A stretch of 64,000 bases of DNA from Scrofimicrobium canadense (GTDB lineage Bacteria > Actinomycetota > Actinomycetes > Actinomycetales > Actinomycetaceae). A model generated the notes under the pieces. It saw only the letters and a program-made list of their open reading frames with translations. It was not told the DNA's origin and searched no databases. Shown here one piece after another: positions 1 through 8,597 of the stretch. The stretch covers positions 102,864 to 166,863 of the forward strand of contig NZ_VULO01000007.1 of assembly GCF_009696615.1 (NCBI RefSeq), given 5' to 3'. The position numbers and the translations under genes are program-made. Within the stretch, counting starts at the first letter, position 1; each line of letters begins with the position of its first letter.

Positions 1-2574
1 GTCAAGATCGGCCGACGAGGTGAAAAGCATTCCGAATTCCGGCATGTCACCTAGCCCCTCACCGGGTATCACGTCGATGGTTGCTTCTACACGCCCATCT
101 CCGTCGACCCTGTATTCCGTTGTGCAACTACTGGGTGGCGTGGTTGGAAGGTCGTAAGTGAAGGCAATGCATACTTTGTTGTCTTCTTGAGATACCCGGG
201 GGTTATCCAGTGACGGCGTATGCATCGCGTATCGACTGGCTAAGAGCCACTGTCCGTCTTCGGCCGGTGCCTTCCATGCAGTTTCGTTCGAGGTAGGGGC
301 ATGCCAGAAATTAGGGACAGGAGGTGAATTGAAAAGTTCTTTACCAGCCCATTTATACGAGGCTAATCCGCCGTGCAGGCGTGAGAACAGAATATGAAAA
401 TGCTTTCCACGTACGCCGATATTGTGGGTTCCAACAATGATTTCTGGCGAACCTGTCGCCTTGACCGGCTGACGATCTCCCACCTCGAACACTGCCTGTT
501 CTGCAGCAATTTCATAGCCCGTATCAGCCCAAGGTGTTCCTTGGCGAAGGTGAAAAGACACCGTGATGGTGTATTCGCCTGCGTTTGAGGGAATGCTGAG
601 TGGAAGCGCATATGTGTGTGTCTGCCCCGGGCCAACGTCTGTTGGAATGATTGCATCGCCAACGACGACACCTTCGCGCGCAAGCGTGACACGACATTCA
701 AAATCCCGCGAGGACGTGAAGAGGAAACGGTTCTCGACTGTGAAAGAATCGCTGCCGATAGCGATGTTGAAACCCTGGTATAAATATTTCACTTCTTGAA
801 TTCGTGGAGTGGGTGAGTGATCCGCGAAGAAAATACCATTACCGCAAAAATCTGCGTCGTGTGGTGATTCCCCACAGTCTCCTCCATATCCGAAGAACTC
901 TTGACCATAGCGATCTTTGAGCTTGATTGCCTGGTCAGCAAAGTCCCAAATAAAACCACCTTGGAAAAGAGGCTCTCTGTAGGCAAGGTCGACATAGCGG
1001 TCAACAGCGCCGAAAGAGTTGCCCATTGCATGAGCGTATTCGCACAGAATCATTGGTTTGTTCCGATGAGTCTTAAGGAACTCTTCAACCTCTGCAGCTG
1101 GCGTATACATTTGACTAAACACGTCAGTTGTCTCCGGGTAACGGGGATCCCAGTGGACACCTTCGTAATGTACCGGGCGATTATCGACTTCCCGGAAGTA
1201 ATCGGCGACCGCTAGAATATCGGTTCCACCAAAAGACTCATTTCCGCACGACCACATAACTATGCTGGGATGGTTTTTGTCGCGTTCGAACATATTGGCG
1301 GCCCGATCCATGAGAGTTGGCAGCCAGCGGGGATCATCCCCGGGTACCGCCTCTTCGACTGGACGTTGGAAGAATCGCACTTGGTCCCATAGTCCATGTG
1401 ATTCGAGGTTCATTTCGTCTATCACATAGAAGCCGTACTGGTCGGCTAGCTCGTAAAAGAATGAACTATTGGGGTAGTGGCTGGTTCTGATGGCGTTGAT
1501 GTTCGTTTTCTTCAAAGCACGCAAATCAGCTTCGGTTTGCTCTCGCGTCATCACTCTGCCGTTAAGGCCGAACTCGTGTCTGTTCACTCCGTTGAACACC
1601 ACACGTTTGCCGTTGAGCTTGAGTAGTCCGTCTTCTATTCCAAAACGGCGTATTCCCACACTCTGAGGGATGAATTCTGTGATTTCGCCGGCTTCGTCGC
1701 GCACTGTGAAGAGGAGACGGTAGAGATAGGGGTCTTCAGGACTCCACAGGTGCGGTTGCGGAATCGTGATTGTGAAACATCTTGGCGAAACTTGTTCTAG
1801 TTTACCAATTCCTTCTAACGTTACTGAGACAGAACCTCGTCCGTGAAGAGTGGTAGCAACGTTGATATGCGCAGAAGAGAAGTCTTCTGCGCAGTCTGTG
1901 CGGACGTGGATATCCTGCACATGCGCCGATGGAATTACCTTAAGAGTGACGTCACGGAACAGTCCAGAAAATCGGCAAAAATCCTGATCCTCAAGCCATG
2001 ATCCGGCCCACCATTTAAACACCTGAACAGCCAGCTTGTTCTCACCTGGCACAAGAGCGTCAGTGAGATCGAAACGGGAAGGCGTAAATGTGTCAGTTGC
2101 GTACCCGATGTATGTTCCATTGAGCCACACCGCAAGCGCGCTTTCAGCACCAGCAAATTCAACGACGAGGCGCTCTCCCTCGCCCAGTGAGGGGGGCATG
2201 AAAGTCTTCACGTAGCATGCGACAGGATTGAACGAGGTGGGGGCCTGCCCCTCGTGAACATCTTGGTTGCCGTCCCACGGATACTGTGTGTTGACGTATT
2301 GGGGAATGTCATATCCTTGCAGCTGGATGTGACCTGGAACCCGCATGTCGTCCCACCCCGCGCAGTCGAAGGTGGGGGATTCAAAACCCGGTATCACCTG
2401 AGAAGGGTTGTGTGCGTAAGAGAATTTCCACAACCCATTGAGGGACCACTCGTAGCTGCTGTTTCTACCTTCCCATTCTTGCGGGGTTTTATACCAGTGA
2501 TGATCTGAACATGCAGGCAGCCGGTTTTCTTCCACAAGTTCAGCGTTGGATAGCTGGGCAGGTGAGAAAGGCAT
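1..2574 (-). CDS. lacZ: Beta-galactosidase, GH2 family (3' end outside window)
   Basis: The reverse strand is open for 858 codons from an ATG at 2574 to the window edge, so the C-terminal part is missing; family members are about 1,000 residues. It hydrolyses lactose and other beta-galactosides in the cytoplasm. The N-terminal sugar-binding and beta-sandwich domains are present (SFNPVACYVKTF near residue 120). The GH2 acid/base motif MWSCGNESFGG places the catalytic Glu at about residue 446, and the nucleophile motif ILCEYAHAMGNS places Glu at about 512, both intact. The gene is divergent from a LacI-type regulator with paired operator-like sites between them, which suggests sugar induction. 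A related GH2 activity cannot be excluded, but the motifs are those of LacZ. Confidence 0.93.
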   Translation of the reverse strand, partial: MPFSPAQLSNAELVEENRLPACSDHHWYKTPQEWEGRNSSYEWSLNGLWKFSYAHNPSQVIPGFESPTFDCAGWDDMRVPGHIQLQGYDIPQYVNTQYPWDGNQDVHEGQAPTSFNPVACYVKTFMPPSLGEGERLVVEFAGAESALAVWLNGTYIGYATDTFTPSRFDLTDALVPGENKLAVQVFKWWAGSWLEDQDFCRFSGLFRDVTLKVIPSAHVQDIHVRTDCAEDFSSAHINVATTLHGRGSVSVTLEGIGKLEQVSPRCFTITIPQPHLWSPEDPYLYRLLFTVRDEAGEITEFIPQSVGIRRFGIEDGLLKLNGKRVVFNGVNRHEFGLNGRVMTREQTEADLRALKKTNINAIRTSHYPNSSFFYELADQYGFYVIDEMNLESHGLWDQVRFFQRPVEEAVPGDDPRWLPTLMDRAANMFERDKNHPSIVMWSCGNESFGGTDILAVADYFREVDNRPVHYEGVHWDPRYPETTDVFSQMYTPAAEVEEFLKTHRNKPMILCEYAHAMGNSFGAVDRYVDLAYREPLFQGGFIWDFADQAIKLKDRYGQEFFGYGGDCGESPHDADFCGNGIFFADHSPTPRIQEVKYLYQGFNIAIGSDSFTVENRFLFTSSRDFECRVTLAREGVVVGDAIIPTDVGPGQTHTYALPLSIPSNAGEYTITVSFHLRQGTPWADTGYEIAAEQAVFEVGDRQPVKATGSPEIIVGTHNIGVRGKHFHILFSRLHGGLASYKWAGKELFNSPPVPNFWHAPTSNETAWKAPAEDGQWLLASRYAMHTPSLDNPRVSQEDNKVCIAFTYDLPTTPPSSCTTEYRVDGDGRVEATIDVIPGEGLGDMPEFGMLFTSSADLD

Positions 2575-2631
2575 GAGTCCACTCCCTTGTGTTGTATTTG
2601 GGCGAATCGATTAGCGTGATGCGTAGGTGCC

Positions 2632-2748
2632 TTGACGGAATACAATCATCGCACCCTAATGTTTACGTTACCAAAAGTATAGAACTTCTATTGCCTGATG
2701 AAACGAGTCAACTGTTAGAGAAAAATGCCGAAAAAAGTTACGTTACCA
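2632..2748. promoter_or_regulatory. Divergent promoter region with two operator-like repeats
   Basis: The 11-mer TTACGTTACCA occurs twice in direct orientation, at 2663-2673 and 2738-2748, 75 bp apart (about seven helical turns). On the minus strand a TATACT -10 box (2676-2681) with a weak GTTTCA -35 box lies just before the first copy, which would cover the lacZ start region. On the plus strand TTGACG (2632-2637) followed 17 bp later by CCTAAT could serve the regulator. The repeats are the natural candidates for LacI-type operators. The boxes are read by eye. Confidence 0.5.
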
Positions 2749-2771
2749 TTCTTGCTTGATACGATGGTGAA

Positions 2772-3812
2772 GTGACGCAACCAGGCATGCATGAGACCGG
2801 TGAGAAAATGCGACGACCGTCAATTAGAGACGTTGCAGCACTGGCTGGTGTATCAGCACAAACTGTCTCTCGGGTCTCTAATGGGGCTGACGTAGTTCGC
2901 CCTCAAACTAGGCGACGTGTGGAAGAAGCAATGCTCCGGTTGGGATATGTTCCCAATCGTGCGGCGCGTTCCCTGCGGCGCGGATCTTTCCTTTCTATCG
3001 GCGTGGTTGTTGCACAACTTGATCAAACTGGTGAGGCACTGGTGACTGCTGGAATAGTCGACGCAGCTGAAAAGTTCGGCTATACCGTATCCTTGGTGCA
3101 GGTAAGTACTCCTGGTGGAAATGCTGTTGTGGGGGCAATTGACCGGCTCGTTGCTAGCGGAGTCGATGGTCTTATCATTGTTCAGGCAGGACCGGCAGAT
3201 AGTGATATTGGGGCACTGCCACTTGACTTGCCTGTGGTTGTTTCTAACACAAAACTCATGGACCGCTATTCTGCGGTGGTTTCGGATCAGGTGCAAGGAA
3301 GTAGGTTGGCAACAACATATCTTCTGGGGCTCGGGCATCAGACTGTCTATCATGTATCGGGACCAATTGAATCGATGTCGGCTGCACCTCGTACGGGTGC
3401 GTGGCGCAGGGTTCTACTGGAACAAGGAGCTGTTGTCCCCGATCCAATAGTTGGCGATTGGAGCGCCGAATCGGGATATATTGCCGGGAAAAAATTGGCT
3501 ACTGAACGGAACATCACTGCGGTCTATTGCGCGAATGATGAGATGGCCTTTGGTGTGATCCGGGCATTCTCTGAGGAGGGTATTTCCGTACCAAATAAAG
3601 TATCGGTGGTTGGTTTTGACGACATCTCTCTCAGCAAGTATTTTCTTCCCGCACTCACAACAGTGCGGCAGGATTTTCGACGTATTGGGCATGAACTAGT
3701 TGAGGTCATCGTGGACCAAATCCAAGGGCAAAACAGAGGAGCTCACATTCAGAGGCTCATCCCCTGTGAGCTGAAGCCTCGGGGGAGTGCGGCACCTCCG
3801 CAGACCTCATAA
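2772..3812 (+). CDS. LacI-family transcriptional regulator
   Basis: The 346-residue protein has the LacI layout. A helix-turn-helix (SIRDVAALAGVSAQTVSRVSN region, about residues 17-38) is followed by the hinge and a periplasmic-binding-protein-like sensor domain with the typical 'VVGFDDI' strand near residue 280. It should repress the divergent lacZ, and perhaps itself and the downstream MFS gene, through the two TTACGTTACCA repeats, and be released by a sugar. GTG at 2772 is the first start; ATGs at 2787 and 2808 are in frame and either could be the true start, since the DNA-binding domain begins after them. Confidence 0.88.
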   Translation: MTQPGMHETGEKMRRPSIRDVAALAGVSAQTVSRVSNGADVVRPQTRRRVEEAMLRLGYVPNRAARSLRRGSFLSIGVVVAQLDQTGEALVTAGIVDAAEKFGYTVSLVQVSTPGGNAVVGAIDRLVASGVDGLIIVQAGPADSDIGALPLDLPVVVSNTKLMDRYSAVVSDQVQGSRLATTYLLGLGHQTVYHVSGPIESMSAAPRTGAWRRVLLEQGAVVPDPIVGDWSAESGYIAGKKLATERNITAVYCANDEMAFGVIRAFSEEGISVPNKVSVVGFDDISLSKYFLPALTTVRQDFRRIGHELVEVIVDQIQGQNRGAHIQRLIPCELKPRGSAAPPQTS

Positions 3813-3889
3813 ATGGAATCGTTGTTTATGTGACTAAACGCAATCTGATTACCAGCTTTTTTACGCTGATAGGGCCATAGGATACATTT

Positions 3890-5083
3890 GTGTTCAAACG
3901 CTATGTAGAAATCCTTTCTTTGCCGGGAGCTTTAGCCTTTTCCCTGGCTGGAGTTGTCGCGCGTTTTCCTATGGCACTGGTGGGAATCTCTACAATTTTA
4001 ATGATTGAACAGCTGTACGGAAACTATGCCTCGGCAGGTGTGGTTTCTGGGGCAAGCGTCATATCTTTTGCTGTTGGAGCGCCGATTTTGGCCCGGTTGG
4101 TAGATTCCTACGGCCAAGCACGTGTCATGATTCCGTCTATTACCATCTCTGCTCTAGCGATGAGTGGTGTCATCTATGCAGCTATTATGCGGGCACCCCT
4201 TGTGGTTCTTATCGTGTTGGCTATTGTGACGGGATTGACCACGGGGTCAATTGGTTCTCTTGTGCGCTCTCGGTGGGCCAAGGTTGCCACCGAGGGGTGG
4301 CAAATCCAGGCTGCTTACTCCATGGAGTCGGCCTTTGACGAGTTAGTCTTCGTTGTCGGCCCGATCCTCGCTACCTTTCTGGCGACTTCGGTCCATCCCA
4401 CAGCTGGTTTGGCGTTAACTATAGTGCTTACCCTCGCCGGAGGCTATTGGTTTTTGCTGCAGAAGAAGACAGAACCGGTACCTACTCCGCGCCCTAAAGA
4501 CACGCACGAACGTAGCGTGATGTTGAATCCAACTATGATTGTCTTGGCAATTACGTACATGGGAGCCGGAGCGCTTTTTGGCGCAAATGACCTCGCGGTT
4601 GTGGCTTTCACAAAAGAACATGGTGCGGCATCCTTGGCAGGAGCGATGTTGGCGATCTTTGCTTTGGGATCACTGTGCGGAGCGCTTGTCTATGGAGCCC
4701 GCACCTGGAAGATGCCATTGTGGAAGCTATTTGGAATCGGAATTCTTGCATTGGCGATCGGCGCGTCGACGTTCGTATTCGCCTCTTCTTTGCCAATCCT
4801 TGGCGTCGTCATGCTCGTTACGGGCTTGGTGATTGCTCCAACAATGACAAACGTTAATACGATTGTCCAAAGAATTATGCCCTCTGGTCGTTTGACAGAA
4901 GGACTGACGTGGATGTCGACGGCGATGAATATCGGCGTATCCATCGGCGCAGCCCTTTCGGGTCCGCTCGTGGATTCCCAAGGATCCCATGGAGGTTTTC
5001 TGGTCGTTATCGCTTCGGGATGGTGTATGGCTGCTGCAGCGTTTCTTGGAATGCGAGTGCTTAAGAAATCCACGACTCAGTGA
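3890..5083 (+). CDS. MFS transporter, probable sugar or drug exporter type
   Basis: This 397-residue, strongly hydrophobic protein has about 12 predicted transmembrane segments in two halves with a central hydrophilic loop (about residues 195-210, KKTEPVPTPRPKDTHERS). It is a major facilitator superfamily permease of the inner membrane. The Gly/Ala-rich helices resemble YdhP/SetA-like efflux carriers more than LacY symporters, so transport direction is not clear. It begins with GTG 78 bp after the LacI-type gene and may be co-transcribed with it, which would fit a role in sugar handling. The substrate is not recognisable from sequence. Confidence 0.75.
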   Translation: MFKRYVEILSLPGALAFSLAGVVARFPMALVGISTILMIEQLYGNYASAGVVSGASVISFAVGAPILARLVDSYGQARVMIPSITISALAMSGVIYAAIMRAPLVVLIVLAIVTGLTTGSIGSLVRSRWAKVATEGWQIQAAYSMESAFDELVFVVGPILATFLATSVHPTAGLALTIVLTLAGGYWFLLQKKTEPVPTPRPKDTHERSVMLNPTMIVLAITYMGAGALFGANDLAVVAFTKEHGAASLAGAMLAIFALGSLCGALVYGARTWKMPLWKLFGIGILALAIGASTFVFASSLPILGVVMLVTGLVIAPTMTNVNTIVQRIMPSGRLTEGLTWMSTAMNIGVSIGAALSGPLVDSQGSHGGFLVVIASGWCMAAAAFLGMRVLKKSTTQ

Positions 5084-5121
5084 GTTAAGCTAAACCTTTC
5101 CTGAACGGCTATCATCAGAAT

Positions 5122-6330
5122 GTGTTCGTAGGCACGTTCGAAATTGGAGCGGAACTCTTTTCCTTTGGAGCTTCGCGGTACCTAGAGTTGGCGCGTTGGT
5201 TTCCGAGTGTGTTGGCTTTTGGAGGATACGGCAATGAACGCGAAGCGCGCGTCATGTGTCGCACGCTCATGGCAAAGACCTCTGACGAACGTGACTGGCT
5301 TGAGGACCGCCGAGGTTGGCGGCAATACTTTGACATTGAGGTGCCTCGGAACCCCGTTCTCATAGAACTCGGTGGAGCAATAACGATACTTGACAGCGAC
5401 GGTGGCGGGTACATTGACGCTACCATTCGCGACCACGGATTGGCTCCTGGATGGCATGCAGCCCACGTTCACGTAATCGATAAGAAAGACCTTATTCGTC
5501 ACAAGCGGGCACTCCTGCAAGAGAGTTCCTGGACAATGGCGGGGCGTGCACGTCTAGCACGAAGGGCAAAACGTCTTGGCATTCGTTTAGGTCCTCCGGT
5601 CAGGGTGCCAGTGCGTATTATCGGAGATAGCGAGAAAGTCGGTATCATCTCTGACGTTGATGACACAATTGTTGTCACTGACGTACCACGTCCTCTTTTG
5701 GCTGCCCGTAATGCTTTTGTCACGCGCCCTTCGGATCGCAAGCCGGTCCCAGGAATGGCACATTTTCTCCAATCCTTGCGTGTAGTTGCTTTGCGAGCAG
5801 CAGGTACACGAACTCCTGGATGGTTATCGACACGTGCTGACGAACCTGTTGCCTCGATTCCCCCGCCTGCAATATATCTTTCGACTGGTGCGTGGAATAC
5901 CGCTCCGATGCTACGCAAGTTTCTGCGGCACATGGGGTTCCCACTCGGAACTGTTTTGCTGAGGCCATGGGGAATCACCGACACAGGTTTTCCTCCCAGT
6001 GGTATCGAACATAAGCTGGGGCAATTTGCGCGCCTTACGGAAATGGTTCCCCACGTCAAGTGGTTGCTCTTAGGTGACGACGGTCAACATGACCCGCTCA
6101 TCTTCACTAAAATTGGCGAACAGTATCCAGATCGCGTGGCGGGAGTGTTTCTTCATTGCCTGTCAAAGCGCGAGCACGTCTTAGCGCACGGAAGTCTGCA
6201 ACCTATGGAGCAGACTCCACAAATGCCTCCGGGTATTCCGGTTGTACTTGGTGACGATGGTTTTACTCTTACGGAGAAAATCCACTCTGAACAGTTCGAG
6301 GCGGTGCTGAGCAACCTGCTGCGCAGCTAG
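5122..6330 (+). CDS. App1-like phosphatase (DUF2183)
   Basis: The 402-residue protein carries the DUF2183/App1 catalytic signature: ISDVDDTI with the DxDxT motif at residues 178-182, then IYLSTGAWN and LLLGDDGQHDP, as in the HAD-like Mg-dependent phosphatidate phosphatase domain of yeast App1. The bacterial homologues are cytoplasmic or membrane-associated phosphatases of unproven substrate. It starts with GTG 38 bp after the MFS gene. A start nearer residue 45-50 is possible because the family usually begins close to that point. Confidence 0.8.
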   Translation: MFVGTFEIGAELFSFGASRYLELARWFPSVLAFGGYGNEREARVMCRTLMAKTSDERDWLEDRRGWRQYFDIEVPRNPVLIELGGAITILDSDGGGYIDATIRDHGLAPGWHAAHVHVIDKKDLIRHKRALLQESSWTMAGRARLARRAKRLGIRLGPPVRVPVRIIGDSEKVGIISDVDDTIVVTDVPRPLLAARNAFVTRPSDRKPVPGMAHFLQSLRVVALRAAGTRTPGWLSTRADEPVASIPPPAIYLSTGAWNTAPMLRKFLRHMGFPLGTVLLRPWGITDTGFPPSGIEHKLGQFARLTEMVPHVKWLLLGDDGQHDPLIFTKIGEQYPDRVAGVFLHCLSKREHVLAHGSLQPMEQTPQMPPGIPVVLGDDGFTLTEKIHSEQFEAVLSNLLRS

Positions 6331-6708
6331 GTTTCCTCTTGTTAGTCGCAACTCCCCCCAGACTATCGCCTATACCCTGCTGGCATTTTTCGGGGTGTTT
6401 ACTCCCTCGTTTCCACGTACGGGGTCATAAAACTGTACACCGGGCGGTATGCGGCCCCGGCACCTACCACATCGCCCAGGCTGTTGTCAGCGAGAGTTGC
6501 AGGTTCTTCGATCCGCAGTAAATAGAAACACCTCCCCACCAAACCTGCTCGGCGCCGCGGGTTTCGTTGCAATCCCGAGGAGCCGCATTTCTCGACTAAA
6601 GGCACTGATGGCGTATTGAACTTCCTCACCTTCCAAGCCAGTATTCAACCCAAAGGACGAATCAGGTTTGGGTGCGCGTCTCGTACTTTCTTGGTGACAA
6701 ATCAGTTC
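6331..6708. other. Intergenic gap, no gene seen
   Basis: About 380 bp between the App1-like and DUF5701 genes. Short ORFs on both strands have no ribosome-binding site and no protein-like composition. I see only the promoter-like boxes at its right end. Confidence 0.6.
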
Positions 6709-6737
6709 TTGACCGTCTAGTCCTGTGGTGGTAGCCT
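6709..6737 (+). promoter_or_regulatory. Sigma-70-like promoter for the DUF5701 gene
   Basis: TTGACC at 6709-6714, a 17-bp spacer and TAGCCT at 6732-6737 lie 44 bp before the start codon. Consensus match is good at -35 and fair at -10. Confidence 0.45.
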
Positions 6738-6780
6738 CGCTGGTCGTTCTTGCGAATGTAGATGCATAGGAGTAAACACA

Positions 6781-7440
6781 TTGTTGCCGTCAGTCACCAA
6801 TCAGGCACAGCGCCTTATCGAGTTAGGTGTGCCAGGGCTGCTGGGGCAGGACCCAGGACAAGTCATGAGTGTGGCCCTAGCGCTTGAAGAGAAAATCGGC
6901 AAGGAAAGCACCGAGGCCTTGTTGGTGCCAACCCGAATTATGTGTTCTTACGCGGACCTTATGAGGTTGGTGACTCACCAAGGACACCCAGGTTTTGTTG
7001 TTGAGGACTTCACCGATGCTGCAGACTTCATTACTGTCACTGGTCCTGATTCGAAGCCGATCGAACTTCCCGATTCACCCTGGTATCTGTTGACGGACCC
7101 ACGCCGTGGTGATGAATTTGAGAACTCATCACCAGCGGAAGCACTCGAAACCATCAGCGAGCATGGGCGAATCACAATGACGATTGGCGAGGGAATCTTC
7201 TGGCTACTGCAAAACCTCTCCGTCTTGGAACGAAATCACTGTTTCATGACCATTGGATCGAGAAAACTTAAATCCACAGGGGCATTTGATGCGCGCACTC
7301 CCGCGTTGTGGATCAGTAACGGTACTGGGAGGGATGGCAAAGAACATCGGGACGCACCCAAACTGGGGTGGTGCTGGTGGAACAACCGCCACACCTGGCT
7401 CGGAATCGCGCACGCAGAAAGGCGCGCCGTTGCACCCTAA
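6781..7440 (+). CDS. DUF5701-family protein
   Basis: This 219-residue protein matches the actinobacterial DUF5701 family, whose hallmark is its C-terminal block: an 'ISNGTGRDGKEHRDAPKLGWCWW' type sequence (about residues 178-200) followed by NRHTWLGIAHAERR. The family has no assigned biochemical function. The start is TTG at 6781, supported by AGGAG eight bases upstream. It stands alone, between its own promoter and a region of mobile-element debris. Confidence 0.75.
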   Translation: MLPSVTNQAQRLIELGVPGLLGQDPGQVMSVALALEEKIGKESTEALLVPTRIMCSYADLMRLVTHQGHPGFVVEDFTDAADFITVTGPDSKPIELPDSPWYLLTDPRRGDEFENSSPAEALETISEHGRITMTIGEGIFWLLQNLSVLERNHCFMTIGSRKLKSTGAFDARTPALWISNGTGRDGKEHRDAPKLGWCWWNNRHTWLGIAHAERRAVAP

Positions 7441-7735
7441 ATCTCTGGCGAGGCGATCCTGCACTGTGCAGCAATCTTCACGTGAGGCTCTCGTAGGACA
7501 CGAGTAATCGACCTGACTGTACGCCCGTGAATCCTATCCCTGAGAAGCCTCACTTCAGCGGGTTCCTTGCGGGTTTGGCCCTCATGGACACCCGCCTCGA
7601 TCTTGGCTTGGATCATCCTAGACAACATGATTCCATACCAACATTTTCTTACCGGATCACGATCTCAATAGCTCGCTCGTTCGACGGGTACTTACAACCA
7701 TGCTCGCGAAGCGTGGGGTCAGTCTTCTTAGGCAT
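7437..7735 (-). pseudogene. IS3-family transposase OrfA remnant
   Basis: On the minus strand, ATG at 7735 opens MPKKTDPTLREHG, the usual start of IS3 OrfA proteins, but a stop follows after 28 codons. In another frame (7628-7437) MIQAKIEAGVHEGQTRKEP and AEVRLLRDR resemble the 'QaqiDaGeR.G.t..E..Ei..Lrren' linker and leucine zipper of the same protein. Frameshifts and lost helices mark a decayed OrfA; no OrfB is visible. I infer an old insertion that predates or accompanies the prophage. Confidence 0.55.
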
Positions 7736-7981
7736 AACCCTCTCTCTACTCAAAAAGAAATGGCACAAGACCTAGGACGGTTTAGAGATCGTCGGCGATG
7801 ACAGTGCGTTCTGTGCGGACAAGTGGCTCCATAACCTCGACTCAACCAGCGCTCCGGCAAATTCAGTTAAGTAATGTGTACCCAGTACTATCTGCATTTA
7901 TACGCTTTCGACGCGGACCTAGCTACATACCAATTAAGTAAACTCCTAGTCGAAACCGATAGCGGATACGGTCATATGCTT

Positions 7982-8266
7982 CTAAACCGGTGCAAAGTGA
8001 GCGGGCACAACTTTTTCGGCATCGCGCAGCAATCGGATAGCGAACAGTCCGTTCCTGCCGCGCACTGCGTCCTGTCCGCCCTTGTTATATTCGCGGAGCA
8101 TTTCGCGGGCTTTAGCTCTGGCGGCAGCTTCGGTTTTGCGCACGATCGATGGTCGGTACCGAGTGCCTTTGGATGTCCACCCAGCCTCGATACGAGCAAC
8201 CCAATATCCGTCCTTACGCTTGTAGGTTTGGATGCCGGTATTCACCCCGTTACGCCTCCCGCTCAT
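7982..8266 (-). pseudogene. Truncated integrase-like fragment (arm-binding domain only)
   Basis: A 94-residue ORF with GGAGACGCCC before its ATG. Residues 12-60 (TYKRKDGYWVARIEAGW, then a KTEAAARAKAREML helix) look like the N-terminal arm-type DNA-binding domain of actinobacterial tyrosine integrases, which has three beta strands and a helix. The core-binding and catalytic domains are absent. It lies outside attL, 160 bp from the core, so it is most simply the stump of an earlier element at the same tRNA-Gly site. It could also be a small DNA-binding protein that is still made. Confidence 0.45.
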
Positions 8267-8426
8267 GGGCGTCTCCAGCTGCCAATATTGTCAGCTTTTT
8301 TGTAGCCCTTTTCTAGCCCCAACGAGCGTATCTTTAGGGTCCGACAAGTCGATGCCAAGTAGCCAAGTAGGGTGCAGTAAACATAGTTCAATCTGGGGAA
8401 ACAGTGGAGAAATAAAAGTGGAAGTG

Positions 8427-8481
8427 TGGAGCGGGCGACGGGAATCGAACCCGCGCTGTCAGCTTGGGAAGCTGAAGTTCT
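8427..8481. repeat. attL, 55-bp core repeat of the prophage
   Basis: A perfect 55-bp copy of the 3' part of tRNA-Gly(CCC), from the CCA end into the D-loop region. The identical copy is at 50666-50720, and flanking bases differ on both sides. The 5' part of the tRNA is missing here, so this is not a tRNA gene. It marks the left prophage end. Confidence 0.95.
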
Positions 8482-8556
8482 GTAGTAGTATAGGGCTATA
8501 AACCGTTGATATTGCAACAATCAGCGTTGTGATGATACCGTGTGGATACCGTCCCA

Positions 8557-8578
8557 ATGTGTAGACTAATGTGTAGAC
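8557..8578 (+). repeat. Left arm-type integrase site candidate
   Basis: ATGTGTAGAC occurs at 8557-8566 and 8569-8578, a 12-bp period, 76 bp from the attL core. The same pair, in the same orientation, lies 76 bp from the attR core at 50569-50590. Paired short direct repeats beside the integrase are typical arm sites. A promoter role (TAGACT as -10) is an alternative. Confidence 0.55.
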
Positions 8579-8597
8579 CTAGAGAGTAGGCTGAAAA

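Noticed and set aside
7874..8305. 143-residue plus-strand ORF next to attL
   Set aside because: Opposite strand of the integrase-like fragment, whose frame has a ribosome site and recognisable motif; the plus-strand product resembles no protein.
8427..8481. tRNA-Gly-like sequence at the left prophage end
   Set aside because: Only the 3' part is present; the 5' acceptor strand and D arm are replaced by other sequence, so it is an att repeat, not a tRNA gene.
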